Origin: Bacteroides sp.
GTDB taxonomy: Bacteria > Bacteroidota > Bacteroidia > Bacteroidales > Bacteroidaceae
Assembly: GCF_028690125.1 (NCBI RefSeq)
Contig: NZ_JAQVBV010000005.1
Location: forward strand, 152,901 to 216,900
Length of the DNA stretch: 64,000 nucleotides
Reading direction: 5' to 3'
How positions within the stretch are numbered: the stretch's first letter is position 1; every line of letters begins with the position of its first letter. Both the position numbers and the translations under genes were made by a program. The notes beneath the pieces were generated by a model. It was not told the DNA's origin, ran no database searches, and saw only the letters and a list, made by a program, of their open reading frames with translations. Below are positions 51,280 through 61,258 of the stretch, one piece after another.

Positions 51280-52726
51280 CCAATTCTGAAGTACTATTAT
51301 TGTTTATGCCTTGGGTTGATTTCATCATATACCATTTTCCTGTACCGTCAGTTTTACGAGCGTATGCCATACCTGCATTTTCGCCATTGTATTTAGGACT
51401 TTTATCTCCCCAAATTTCAGTACCGTCTTCTTTAAGATTCTTAAATACATCTAAAGTTGTTTCTCCATCCGGTGACAATAGCTCTATTTTCACTGTTTTC
51501 TTGGCAGAAAATCCGCTAGTAAACCCTGTTGTATAATCTGGCTGATCGGAAAGAAGAACCAAGAATGCATGAGAACCGATCTTTGTACCTTCCGGTGCTA
51601 CATACACAATTTCTCCATCATCCTTTTTTATCTGTACTCCTGTGATATCTAATTCTGTATCTGAAAAATTATAGATTTCGATATATTTAGGATCATTTCC
51701 GTTCAATTCATTCAGTACCAATCCTGTATAAACGTTATCAGAAGGTTCTTCAGGTTGATCGGTTGTCCCATTTGCCAAACCTTTCGTAGCTTGTAAAGCA
51801 ATAGCCCATCCTCCTGTTATATTGGGAATACGTGAATAGCTACCTCCCAATTCATGACCTATACCTTCACCCACTTCAGCATCTCGATTAAATTCATCTA
51901 TTTTATCTCCGGAAGGTGCTTGCAAAGTAATAGTGACAGCCTTACTATTCGAAATGCCTTGAGTAAAATCTACATCTTTAACTTTAACCAAGTAAGTTTT
52001 ACTTGTAATAATAGATCCTTCAGCAAACGTACAAAGTGTCTCAGTCTTACCTTTTTCATCTGTCTTGATCAACTTAATCCCATTCAGATTGATTGGATTA
52101 TTTGAGTTATTATAAATTTCTATCCAATCACTTTCATCGGTATCTCCTCCGCAAATTTCATTCAAAATTAGTCCGGCATAATCAATATCGGAAGGAACTT
52201 CCGGTTCATCATCCGAATTAGCAATTCCTTTCGTTGCTTTTGCCACAATTGCCCAATCACCTGTGCCATCAGGAATACGCGCATAACTTCCTCCTATCTC
52301 ATGACTACCATTTTCGCCAAACTCACCATCTTTATTAAATTTATCAATCTCTTTACTCGAAGGGGCCTGTAATGTAATAGTAACAGATTTGCTATTCGAA
52401 ATACCAGCAGAAAGATCATCTTTACCTCTGACCTGGTAAGTCTTACCAGCAATAGTAGTTCCTTTGGTAAACGTATAAATCGTTTCTGAGACTCCACTTT
52501 CATCTGTTTTTACAAGTTGAACTCCTTCCAAATTAATTGTATTACCGGAAGTATTATAAATTTCAATCCAGTCATCTTTACTATCAGCATCTCCTCCACA
52601 AACTTCATTCAATACAAGCCCGGTATAATCAGCATCAAAAAAGGTCGGAGTATCGGGTTCCGTATCATCTTTACAACCTGTAAAAACTAAAGCGCAAAGT
52701 ACGCTCATCAGAAAAATCTTTTTCAT
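51260..52726 (-). CDS. Lipoprotein with three lamin-tail domains
   Basis: 488 residues; signal peptide with lipobox (CALVFTGCKD). Three consecutive lamin-tail (LTD) repeats begin YTGLVLNEVCGGDADSKDDW, YAGLILNEICGGDTDESDWI and YTGLVLNELNGNDPKYIEIY, each about 145 residues, with WIEIYN and Q-A-P-S/D-G-type strands. Repeats 1 and 2 are very similar, suggesting recent duplication; repeat 3 is more divergent. LTD domains are adhesive beta-sandwich modules often found with nucleases or phosphatases. It probably tethers or supports the neighbouring phosphoesterase at the surface; function inferred. Confidence 0.86.
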   Translation of the reverse strand: MKKIFLMSVLCALVFTGCKDDTEPDTPTFFDADYTGLVLNEVCGGDADSKDDWIEIYNTSGNTINLEGVQLVKTDESGVSETIYTFTKGTTIAGKTYQVRGKDDLSAGISNSKSVTITLQAPSSKEIDKFNKDGEFGENGSHEIGGSYARIPDGTGDWAIVAKATKGIANSDDEPEVPSDIDYAGLILNEICGGDTDESDWIEIYNNSNNPINLNGIKLIKTDEKGKTETLCTFAEGSIITSKTYLVKVKDVDFTQGISNSKAVTITLQAPSGDKIDEFNRDAEVGEGIGHELGGSYSRIPNITGGWAIALQATKGLANGTTDQPEEPSDNVYTGLVLNELNGNDPKYIEIYNFSDTELDITGVQIKKDDGEIVYVAPEGTKIGSHAFLVLLSDQPDYTTGFTSGFSAKKTVKIELLSPDGETTLDVFKNLKEDGTEIWGDKSPKYNGENAGMAYARKTDGTGKWYMMKSTQGINNNSTSELGEEIIW

Positions 52727-52751
52727 AATTTTATTTTATTATTGTCTCTGT

Positions 52752-54122
52752 TTAGAATGAGATCATTGTACGCAATTGAAATACATTAAAGTCAATTCCT
52801 GAAGTCATAGCTTCACTCAGTGGTTTGCCTCCTTTGGTTATTTGTCCTTTTGAATCGGCATATTTATCATTGTTCATGTAGGTATAGTTAAGCCCGATCA
52901 ATACGTTACGTACGGGATACCAATTGAGCGAAGCAGAATAACTAGTGGCTTTACCTCCTGTTATGTATGCCGCAGGATCATGAAAGTCATTCATATTTAT
53001 ATTACTTATGCGAGCAGCAATCTCCAGGTTACCTCCTTTACGACGCATCTTCATCGGACCAAATTCCGCCTCATCCGGAGAATATTGACGGTTCTCTCCC
53101 AAGATCATATAAGAAGCTGTGGCATACCATCCGTTAAACTCTGCATTTTTAAGACCTATTTTCTGATTATTTGTACCGTATGCATAACGGGAGATATTGT
53201 TGTAGATATATTCTCCATAAGTCAGAAATTTACGATAGCGAAATCCAAGTTCAAGTCCTGTAGTATAATAGTGGTTTACATTTGAGACTTCTGCCTGTAC
53301 AAAACGCCGGCGGTCCACTCTGCTTTCGGGAAAGGTACGGAATTCCACTGTTTTGTCTTCCAAACCAGATCCGGAAGGAGTTTGGTAGTTGAAATACCCT
53401 CCCACATGAATAGTCATATCATCATTGTAAACAGGTGATATAGCAACGCGAGTGGCTAAGGCATAGCCATCATTTCCTCTGTTACGTTCTTTTTGAATAA
53501 TATCTACTTCGCGACCGAAGACTCCGGCAGAAGCCCACCAATGTTTACCCCAGCCTGTTCCGGCTATACCCAGACGACGACCGTCAGTAAAAGCTTCTAC
53601 AGGCATAGGTCTTTCGGATGCTATGAGGTATTTGGAACTGGTGGTACGCTCCATACTCATCGGAACCTTAAAGTTACCTGCCTTCACAAAGAAATGGTCA
53701 TTGAATTTATAACCTAAATACATATCCTTAATTTCGACTTCATTATAAGCAAAATCGAGATCTAACTCCGCAAACCATTTATTATATAATGTAGCTTTTA
53801 CTCCGAAGCGTGCCCGGCGAATACTTACACCATTGCTAAAACGAAATTGGTTATCGTCACTTTCTAGATCTTTATTTGTTTTAGAAGTCAGATCGGATAT
53901 GTCCGACGTGGGAGAATAAATTGCGGCATCCAAATAGATACGATTATCAAACCATAGATGAAAATTTTCATTCTTAGAAGAAAAATGAAGTTTCCCCTTT
54001 TCAAAATAAGCTTTCACAGGAACTTTACCTGTTTCCTCTTCCACGCTGGAAGAAGTATTCTGTGCACATAAGGAACTAACGATTAATAACCCGGACAACA
54101 GAATCATGTTTCTTTTTCTCAT
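52752..54122 (-). CDS. Phosphate-selective porin O/P-like outer-membrane protein
   Basis: 456 residues with a signal peptide (ILLSGLLIVSSLCAQ). Strands with alternating residues fill the protein: FRFSNGVSIRRARFGVKATL, WFAELDLDFAYNEVEIKDMY, FFVKAGNFKVPMSMERTTSS, YLIASERPMPVEAFTDGRRL. It ends in aromatic FQLRTMISF. This is the OprO/OprP family pattern (PF07396), porins for phosphate or polyphosphate. With a phosphoesterase in the same operon it suggests release and uptake of phosphate. No Pho-box was identified by eye. First gene of the operon. Confidence 0.9.
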   Translation of the reverse strand: MRKRNMILLSGLLIVSSLCAQNTSSSVEEETGKVPVKAYFEKGKLHFSSKNENFHLWFDNRIYLDAAIYSPTSDISDLTSKTNKDLESDDNQFRFSNGVSIRRARFGVKATLYNKWFAELDLDFAYNEVEIKDMYLGYKFNDHFFVKAGNFKVPMSMERTTSSKYLIASERPMPVEAFTDGRRLGIAGTGWGKHWWASAGVFGREVDIIQKERNRGNDGYALATRVAISPVYNDDMTIHVGGYFNYQTPSGSGLEDKTVEFRTFPESRVDRRRFVQAEVSNVNHYYTTGLELGFRYRKFLTYGEYIYNNISRYAYGTNNQKIGLKNAEFNGWYATASYMILGENRQYSPDEAEFGPMKMRRKGGNLEIAARISNINMNDFHDPAAYITGGKATSYSASLNWYPVRNVLIGLNYTYMNNDKYADSKGQITKGGKPLSEAMTSGIDFNVFQLRTMISF

Positions 54123-54222
54123 ACTAAAATATTTCTATCATTTTACGAATGCAAAATAATGAAGATAGAAATACATTAGCGTGACGGAGGTATTACATTT
54201 CTGATACAGAAAATAATCCGTT

Positions 54223-54549
54223 TTAATATCCAACTTGCTTTTGTTGTTCCTTATTATAACGGTCACCTGTTATTGGGATTGTTGCAATAACATTTTCCAA
54301 TTCTTTCCATTCCTCGGAAGAGCCAGCAAATTCAAGAGTCCGCAGGTTTTCTTCCAGATGTGACAACTTAGTTGTTCCTGGAATAGGAACAATCCATGGG
54401 GCTTTTTGTAGCAACCACCGAGAAAGCCGCGAGTAAAGTGAAGCATATAAATCTTTATCAGAATTTAGCAATACATAAACATCTTCTACCATTTTTAATT
54501 TCAATATCTCTTCAGAGGGTATTATATTTGATTCTGGCAAGAAATACAT
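54223..54549 (-). pseudogene. Aldo/keto reductase, C-terminal remnant
   Basis: 108 codons. The part from residue 48 (WLLQKAPWIVPIPGTTKLSH, then LEENLRTLEFAGSSEEWKEL) is the typical C-terminus of bacterial aldo/keto reductases with NADP-site residues. The barrel that carries the catalytic Asp-Tyr-Lys-His is absent, and the first 45 residues are poorly conserved. No coding sequence for the missing part was seen in the 290 bases upstream. An inactive leftover. Confidence 0.7.
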
Positions 54550-54772
54550 TAGAGTAATCCAAAACTTTTAATGATTCCATAACTGTCAGGCATAAAATGG
54601 TTTAAGAAATACGGTAATCACTACAATTCTGATACAAAAGTAAAAATAAATAGTAATATTCCTTTTGTTATCCAGCCCATTTTAGTTTGTTAATAGGTTC
54701 ATATTCATTATTAATACTCGAAATATAATTTTTACGAGCAATAATAGTTGAATATTACCATCCAACAATAAC

Positions 54773-54809
54773 AAAAAAAGGTCGCCTCCGAATAAACGAA
54801 AACGACCTT
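54773..54809 (-). terminator. Terminator of the glmS-carB operon
   Basis: On the minus strand AAGGTCG (54803-54809) pairs with CGACCTT (54778-54784), with extra inner TTCG/CGGA pairing, followed by a run of T (complement of 54773-54779). It begins 31 bases after the carB stop codon. Confidence 0.8.
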
Positions 54810-54840
54810 CACTACTTTAAAACAAAAAATTATCTTTTTA

Positions 54841-57800
54841 TTATTTGTATTCTTCCCAACTCTTGATAGCGATATCATCAATGCTCATGGTACAGAAGGC
54901 TTGGATAAATGCACTTGCCAAACGCGCATTAGTAATCAATGGAATATTCAGGTCAATGGCTGCACGGCGAATTTTATACCCATTATCAAGCTCTCCGGCA
55001 GTCAAGTTCTTCGGAATATTGACTACCATATCTATTTCTTTTTTATGAAGCATATCCAAAGCTTGTGGATGCCCTTTCTCACTTGGCCAGTAAACAAGGG
55101 TACTTTCTATTCCATTCTCGGCAAGTGCTTTGTGAGTACCACCGGTAGCGAAAAGTTTATAACCTTTGTTCACCAACATACGAGCTGCGTCCATCATATC
55201 GGCTTTCTGCTTCATGGTTCCAGTTGATAGCAGAATGTTTTTCTTCGGAATACGATACCCGACAGAAAGCATAGCTTTAAGAACAGCACAGGAAGTATCG
55301 CTTCCAATACAACCAACTTCTCCGGTGGAAGCCATATCTACTCCCAATACAGGGTCGGCCTTTTGCAAACGATTGAATGAGAATTGAGAAGCTTTGATTC
55401 CTACATAATCCAATTCGAACAGATTTTTGTTCGGCTTTTCTACAGGCAGACCAAGCATTACTTTCGTTGCCAGTTCGATGAAATTTATCTTTAGAACTTT
55501 GCTGACGAATGGAAAGGAACGGCTGGCACGCAGGTTACATTCAATTACTTTAATATCATTGTCTTTTGCCAGATATTGGATATTGAACGGACCGGATATA
55601 TTAAGTGCTTTCGCAATCTCACGGCTAATACGTTTGATGCGACGTACTGTTTCTACATACAGTTTCTGTGGAGGAAACTGGATTGTTGCGTCACCGGAGT
55701 GCACTCCTGCAAACTCGATATGTTCGCTGATCGCATAGGCTATGATTTCTCCGTTTTGCGCTACAGCATCCATCTCCACTTCTTTAGCATGTTCTATAAA
55801 CTGGCTTACTACTACTGGGTGTTTCTTTGAAACATTTGCCGCTAACTTTAGGAAACGTTCCAGTTCTTCCTGATTAGAACAAACATTCATTGCTGCTCCG
55901 GAAAGCACGTAAGAAGGACGAACCAACACGGGGAATCCAACTTCATCTACAAACTCATTGATATCATCCATAGAAGTCAGTTCACGCCAACGTGGCTGAT
56001 CTACTCCAATACGGTCGAGCATAGCAGAGAACTTCTCGCGGTCTTCAGCATTATCAATGCTCTTGGCACTTGTTCCGAGAATATTAATATTTTGTGCATC
56101 CAGACGTAGAGCAAGGTTATTTGGAATCTGACCGCCAGTAGAAACGATTACTCCATGAGGATTCTCCAGTTCGAGAATATCCATCACACGTTCAAACGTC
56201 AATTCGTCGAAATAAAGGCGATCACACATATCATAATCGGTAGATACAGTTTCCGGATTATAATTGATCATGACGCTGCGCCAGCCTTCCTTACGGATAG
56301 TATTCAGAGCTTGAACGCCGCACCAGTCGAACTCTACAGACGAACCGATACGGTAAGCACCGGAACCGAGAACAACAATGGATTTATGATCACCCAGATA
56401 ATGTACATCATTTGCTACGCCACTATAAGTAATATACAGGTAATTAGTTTGCGCCGGATATTCGGCTGCCAATGTATCAATCTGTTTCACTACCGGAAGA
56501 ATACCCACTTTCTTACGATGATTACGGACATAAAGAATACCATCTTCCATATCGCCTTCAAAACCAATGGCACGAGCTATCTGGAAATCAGAAAAACCTT
56601 GTACTTTCGCTTTTTTCAGCAATTCATCAGGAAGCTCGACCATCTGTTTATGATTCTTGCCCCAGCTATGCAATTCTTCAGAAGTCCTCATTATATTCAT
56701 CAACTTCTGGAGAAACCATTTGTCGATCTTTGTCAAATCATGAACTTGATCGATCGTATATCCGGCACGAAAGGCTTTAGAGATGACAAAGATACGTTTA
56801 TCAGTCGGTTCACGGAGTGCTTTATCTATATCAGAAATGACAAGTTCTTTATTCTCCACAAATCCATGCATTCCCTGCCCAATCATACGAAGACCTTTTT
56901 GAATTGCTTCTTCAAAGGTGCGTCCAATTGCCATAACTTCACCGACAGATTTCATGGATGAACCTAACTCTTTATCGACTCCATGGAATTTTCCTAAATC
57001 CCAACGAGGTATTTTACATACAACATAATCCAAAGCCGGTTCGAAGAAAGCGGAAGTGGTCTTTGTTACTGAATTTTTCAGATCAAACAGTCCGTAACCA
57101 AGTCCTAGTTTGGCAGCGACGAAAGCCAGCGGATAACCGGTTGCTTTAGACGCGAGTGCCGATGAACGGGAAAGTCGGGCATTCACTTCAATAACACGAT
57201 AATCTTCCGATTCAGTATCAAAAGCATATTGAACATTACATTCACCGACAATACCAATATGGCGAATAATACGGATAGCAAGCTCGCGAAGTTTATGATA
57301 TTCTTTATTGGTCAATGTTTGCGATGGAGCAATTACAATAGATTCACCGGTATGAATACCCAGCGGATCAAAATTTTCCATATTACAAACGGTGATACAG
57401 TTGTCGAAACGGTCACGTACTACCTCATATTCTACTTCTTTCCATCCTCTCAACGACTTTTCTACCAATACTTGAGGTGAGAAAGAGAAAGCTTTTTCTA
57501 CCAGAATATCCAGTTGTTCCTCATTATCACAAAATCCCGATCCTAAACCTCCAAGCGCATAAGCCGCACGAACAATCACCGGATATCCCAATTCTCTAGC
57601 TGCACGACGAGCCTCTTGCGCATTTTCTACTGCTTCACTCTTGATTGTTTTTACATTAATCTCATTCAGTTTCTGTACAAAGAGTTCACGGTCTTCTGTA
57701 TCTATAATAGCTTGTACCGGAGTACCGAGCACTTTCACATTATATTTTTCAAGGGTTCCTTCTCTATACAATGCCACACCACAATTCAACGCTGTCTGAC

Positions 57801-58092
57801 CGCCAAATGCAAGCATAATACCTTCCGGTCTTTCTTTCTGAATGACTTTTTCAACAAAATAGGGAGTCACAGGAAGGAAATAAATCTGATCCGCGACTCC
57901 TTCAGAGGTCTGCACAGTAGCAATATTCGGATTGATAAGGATTGTCTCAATCCCTTCTTCTTTCAAGGCCTTGAGTGCCTGCGAACCGGAATAGTCAAAC
58001 TCACCGGCTTCACCGATTTTCAAAGCACCGGAACCTAACAGTAATACTTTCTTTATATTTTCTTTCATTGATTCTATTTTCTGGATCGCCAC
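54841..58092 (-). CDS. carB: Carbamoyl-phosphate synthase large subunit
   Basis: 1083 residues, the usual length. Two homologous ATP-grasp halves: VLLLGSGALKIGEAGEFDYS near residue 15 and IVVLGSGAYRIGSSVEFDWC near 570, each with an ATP-grasp core (RAAYALGGLGSG; VLVRPSYVLSGAAM). An oligomerisation region lies between and a C-terminal MGS-like regulatory domain (LLSTGTMKQKADMMDAARML, LFATGGTHKALAENG) ends the protein. It makes carbamoyl phosphate for pyrimidine and arginine synthesis from the ammonia supplied by CarA. Starts 57 bases after carA. Confidence 0.97.
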   Translation of the reverse strand: MAIQKIESMKENIKKVLLLGSGALKIGEAGEFDYSGSQALKALKEEGIETILINPNIATVQTSEGVADQIYFLPVTPYFVEKVIQKERPEGIMLAFGGQTALNCGVALYREGTLEKYNVKVLGTPVQAIIDTEDRELFVQKLNEINVKTIKSEAVENAQEARRAARELGYPVIVRAAYALGGLGSGFCDNEEQLDILVEKAFSFSPQVLVEKSLRGWKEVEYEVVRDRFDNCITVCNMENFDPLGIHTGESIVIAPSQTLTNKEYHKLRELAIRIIRHIGIVGECNVQYAFDTESEDYRVIEVNARLSRSSALASKATGYPLAFVAAKLGLGYGLFDLKNSVTKTTSAFFEPALDYVVCKIPRWDLGKFHGVDKELGSSMKSVGEVMAIGRTFEEAIQKGLRMIGQGMHGFVENKELVISDIDKALREPTDKRIFVISKAFRAGYTIDQVHDLTKIDKWFLQKLMNIMRTSEELHSWGKNHKQMVELPDELLKKAKVQGFSDFQIARAIGFEGDMEDGILYVRNHRKKVGILPVVKQIDTLAAEYPAQTNYLYITYSGVANDVHYLGDHKSIVVLGSGAYRIGSSVEFDWCGVQALNTIRKEGWRSVMINYNPETVSTDYDMCDRLYFDELTFERVMDILELENPHGVIVSTGGQIPNNLALRLDAQNINILGTSAKSIDNAEDREKFSAMLDRIGVDQPRWRELTSMDDINEFVDEVGFPVLVRPSYVLSGAAMNVCSNQEELERFLKLAANVSKKHPVVVSQFIEHAKEVEMDAVAQNGEIIAYAISEHIEFAGVHSGDATIQFPPQKLYVETVRRIKRISREIAKALNISGPFNIQYLAKDNDIKVIECNLRASRSFPFVSKVLKINFIELATKVMLGLPVEKPNKNLFELDYVGIKASQFSFNRLQKADPVLGVDMASTGEVGCIGSDTSCAVLKAMLSVGYRIPKKNILLSTGTMKQKADMMDAARMLVNKGYKLFATGGTHKALAENGIESTLVYWPSEKGHPQALDMLHKKEIDMVVNIPKNLTAGELDNGYKIRRAAIDLNIPLITNARLASAFIQAFCTMSIDDIAIKSWEEYK

Positions 58093-58149
58093 ATATTAAC
58101 ACAGCATCAAACGATCTATAGGCCGCGCAATAGAGTGGCAAAAGTCTAT

Positions 58150-59313
58150 TTATAATAATTTCACGAACTCGTCAAACAAGAATTCCGTATCTGTTGGACC
58201 ACTAGCAGCTTCAGGATGAAATTGTGCTGAAAACCAAGGATTCTTTTTGTGTTTTATTCCTTCATTCGATCCGTCGTTCATATTAATAAACAGTGGTTCC
58301 CAATCTGCACCTAATGTATTATTATCGACTGCATAACCGTGGTTTTGAGAAGTTATGAAACAACGTTCAGTACCAACCATACGTACAGGCTGGTTATGAC
58401 TGCGATGTCCATATTTCAATTTATATATTTTAGCTCCTCCGGCTTTAGACAATAACTGATTACCCATACAAATTCCAAAGATCGGAAGTTTTTCATTCTT
58501 CATTGCTTTACGAATATTCTGTACCGCAGAATCACAAGTGTCAGGATCTCCAGGACCATTGGATATAAACAATCCATCAAACTCAAGCCCATTAAAATCA
58601 TAATTCCAAGGAACACGAATCACTTCTACATTCCGTTTCAACAGACAACGAATGATATTAGTCTTCACCCCACAATCCACCAAAACTACTTTTTTTAATG
58701 AAGAATGAGGAATAAGGAATGAAGAATCGGCTGCGCTATAATTGCTGGTTCCATCAGGCAAATAATGAATAATTTCTTTGCAAGATACTTGATCAACATA
58801 GTTTATGTCAGCATAAGACGGAAATTCTTCATTCATCATTCTTAATTCTTCATTTAACCCGCCATTTCGTTCTTCATTTAATCCGTCAAACACGATTTTT
58901 CCCATCATTACCCCATGTTCACGAAGAACTTTAGTCAGTTCTCGGGTATCGATACCAGTAATACCGGGTATCTTTTCGCGTTTCAACCAGTCTGCAAGGT
59001 CTTCTACCGCATTCCAATGGCTGTACTCGTAAGAATAGTCACTTACAATAATCGCCTCCGCATGAATCTTTTCGCTTTCCATAAAAGTAGCGAGTCCATT
59101 CGGTTCGATAGTAAAAGGAGGAATTCCATAATTACCTACCAATGGAAAAGTAAGAGTCATCAACTGTCCGGCATACGAAGGGTCAGTCAGACTCTCCGAA
59201 TATCCGGTCATAGCGGTGTTAAACACTACTTCACCCGCCACCGGCTTCTCGTAGCCAAACGACTTACCGCTGAAACGGCTCCCGTCGTCAAGGATTAATG
59301 TCACATCTCTCAT
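58150..59313 (-). CDS. carA: Carbamoyl-phosphate synthase small (glutaminase) subunit, with two inserted repeats
   Basis: 387 residues. The N-terminal domain contains GEVVFNTAMTGYSESLTDPS; the class I glutaminase domain has FISNGPGDPDTCD, FGICMGNQLLSKAGGAK (Cys about 282), FITSQNHGYAVD and FHPEAASGPTDTE (His/Glu). It hydrolyses glutamine and channels ammonia to CarB. Two low-complexity inserts interrupt the linker between domains: about residues 144-164 (GLNEE twice) and 191-207 (SSFLIPHSSL). They derive from an imperfect 31-base inverted repeat (58824-58854 and 58697-58727). The catalytic parts are intact, so the enzyme should work. Confidence 0.94.
   Translation of the reverse strand: MRDVTLILDDGSRFSGKSFGYEKPVAGEVVFNTAMTGYSESLTDPSYAGQLMTLTFPLVGNYGIPPFTIEPNGLATFMESEKIHAEAIIVSDYSYEYSHWNAVEDLADWLKREKIPGITGIDTRELTKVLREHGVMMGKIVFDGLNEERNGGLNEELRMMNEEFPSYADINYVDQVSCKEIIHYLPDGTSNYSAADSSFLIPHSSLKKVVLVDCGVKTNIIRCLLKRNVEVIRVPWNYDFNGLEFDGLFISNGPGDPDTCDSAVQNIRKAMKNEKLPIFGICMGNQLLSKAGGAKIYKLKYGHRSHNQPVRMVGTERCFITSQNHGYAVDNNTLGADWEPLFINMNDGSNEGIKHKKNPWFSAQFHPEAASGPTDTEFLFDEFVKLL
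58697..58854. repeat. Imperfect 31-base inverted repeat inside carA
   Basis: 58697-58727 (AATGAAGAATGAGGAATAAG...) and the reverse complement of 58824-58854 match at 27 of 31 positions. A second, direct microrepeat TTCTTCATTTAAYCCG occurs at about 58846-58861 and 58870-58885. Both fall in the two linker inserts of the CarA protein and keep the frame. Confidence 0.8.
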
Positions 59314-59341
59314 TCTTATTATTGAATCGTTGTATGGTTGT

Positions 59342-61225
59342 TTAAAATTGATACATTTGTTCGATATAGTTGATAAACGCTTGATTTACCATCTTTACAC
59401 CACCCGGAGTGGGATAATCACCACTAAAATACCAGTCTCCCGTATGGTTCGGACAGGCTTCATGTAGTCCCTTTAATGGTTGGTAGACAATCTCAACTTT
59501 TGCTTTTGTCCCTTTTGGAATCAGCAGTTCCACCATCTTAGCAGAAATCTCTTCATCAGTAAACGGAGCATAGATTTCTTTCACATAATTCACCATTTGT
59601 TCTTTTGGCAAATCGACCTGATCTTTAGACTTCCGGTACGCAGCAGCAATTACATCTTTCATATCACGCTCTTTCAACAGTTCGACGGCCGCTTTAAAAG
59701 CAATAAACTCACTCATTCTTGCCATGTCGATACCGTAATAGTCGGGATAGCGGACTTGAGGAGAAGAAGAAACGATGACAATCTTCTTTGGACCAAGACG
59801 GTCGAGAATGCCGATAATACTTTGCTTCAATGTCGTTCCACGTACAATGCTATCATCAATAATCACCAGATTATCGACACCGGAAACAAGACTCCCATAG
59901 GTGATATCATACACATGGGCAGCAAGGTCGTTGCGACTATTGCCTTCTGCAATGAAGGTACGAAGTTTGATATCTTTAATCGCTACTTTCTCACTACGAA
60001 TCCGACGAGAAAGAATAGCTTCCAGTTCCTGCAAATTCGGATTATGTCCTAATGCTGCTATCTGTTGTACTTTCTCTTCATTCAGATGATTGTCCAAACC
60101 TTGCAACATTCCATAAAAGGCTACTTCAGCCGTATTAGGGATGAAAGAGAAAACAGTATGATCTATATCGTTATCAATAGCTTTCAAGATGTTAGGCACA
60201 AGTTTTTCACCCAACAGTTTCCTTTCTTTATAGATATCCACATCACTGCCACGAGAGAAATAGATACGTTCAAATGAACAAGCTCGTTTTTCACGCGGCT
60301 TATTAATTTGCGAGGTTCGCAATTTACCCTCCTTATTTATTAGCAATGCCTGTCCAGGCAGCAGTTCCTTAATCTCTTCTACCGATACATTTAAAGCTGT
60401 CTGAATGACCGGACGTTCAGAAGCCAACACCGCAATCTCATCATCCTGATACCAAAATGCAGGACGAATCCCCCAAGGATCACGGATTGCAAATGACTCG
60501 CCACTCCCGTTCAAGCCACAGATTACATAACCTCCATCCCACTCTTTACTGGAAGTACGTAACACATTGCTCAAATCTATATGGTCCTCGATATAATGCG
60601 TAACTCCCATTCCAGTCAGTCCTCCGGCTTCGGCTAGGTTAAACAATCGCTCTACTTCACGGTCCAACCGATGTCCTACTTGTTCCAACATGATATAAGT
60701 ATCAGCATACTTGCGCGGATGTTGTCCGATAGCAGTAATTCGGGCAAATATTTCATCAACATTCGTCATATTGAAATTACCACAGAGAGCTAAGTTTTTG
60801 GCACGCCAATTGTTTCTTCTTAAAAACGGATGGACATACGAAATCCCGGTTTTTCCGGTAGTCGAGTAACGTAAATGTCCCATATAGACTTCACCGGCAA
60901 AAGGTAAAGAGCTTTTAGCAAAATCCGCATCATGCAATTGTTCGGGAGTGAGATCTTTAAAATTACTTTGAATGTTTTCGAAAATCTCTGTGATGGCACC
61001 AGAACCTAAAGCACGTTCACGAAACATATATTCTTCACCCGGATTCGCTTCCAGTTTCACACATGCCAATCCCGCGCCTTCCTGTCCGCGGTTATGTTGT
61101 TTCTCCATCAGCAGGTAGAGTTTATTGAGACCGTACATCCACGTTCCGTACTTCTTCTCATAATACTCTAACGGTTTGAGTAAGCGTATCATGGCAACGC
61201 CACATTCATGTTTCAATTGTTCCAT
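59342..61225 (-). CDS. Amidophosphoribosyltransferase-like class II glutamine amidotransferase
   Basis: 627 residues. MEQLKHECGVAMIRL places Cys8 after a short propeptide, as in PurF. Glutaminase residues: GHLRYSTTGKTG, LCGNFNMTN and RDPWGIRPAF. The phosphoribosyltransferase half has NLVIIDDSIVRGTT (PRPP loop, about 453-465). PurF catalyses the first step of purine synthesis. This protein is about 130 to 150 residues longer than classical PurF, with inserts in the glutaminase domain (about 55-105) and a C-terminal tail; it may be a paralogue rather than the main PurF. It lies between glmS and carA. Confidence 0.85.
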   Translation of the reverse strand: MEQLKHECGVAMIRLLKPLEYYEKKYGTWMYGLNKLYLLMEKQHNRGQEGAGLACVKLEANPGEEYMFRERALGSGAITEIFENIQSNFKDLTPEQLHDADFAKSSLPFAGEVYMGHLRYSTTGKTGISYVHPFLRRNNWRAKNLALCGNFNMTNVDEIFARITAIGQHPRKYADTYIMLEQVGHRLDREVERLFNLAEAGGLTGMGVTHYIEDHIDLSNVLRTSSKEWDGGYVICGLNGSGESFAIRDPWGIRPAFWYQDDEIAVLASERPVIQTALNVSVEEIKELLPGQALLINKEGKLRTSQINKPREKRACSFERIYFSRGSDVDIYKERKLLGEKLVPNILKAIDNDIDHTVFSFIPNTAEVAFYGMLQGLDNHLNEEKVQQIAALGHNPNLQELEAILSRRIRSEKVAIKDIKLRTFIAEGNSRNDLAAHVYDITYGSLVSGVDNLVIIDDSIVRGTTLKQSIIGILDRLGPKKIVIVSSSPQVRYPDYYGIDMARMSEFIAFKAAVELLKERDMKDVIAAAYRKSKDQVDLPKEQMVNYVKEIYAPFTDEEISAKMVELLIPKGTKAKVEIVYQPLKGLHEACPNHTGDWYFSGDYPTPGGVKMVNQAFINYIEQMYQF

Positions 61226-61258
61226 TGATAGATTTGCAATTTATAAATTACCAGATTC

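Noticed and set aside
56155..56961. 268-codon plus-strand frame opposite carB
   Set aside because: Antisense shadow of a highly conserved gene; the translation shows no domain.
59480..60052. 190-codon plus-strand frame opposite the PurF-like gene
   Set aside because: Antisense to conserved amidophosphoribosyltransferase motifs, with random-looking composition.
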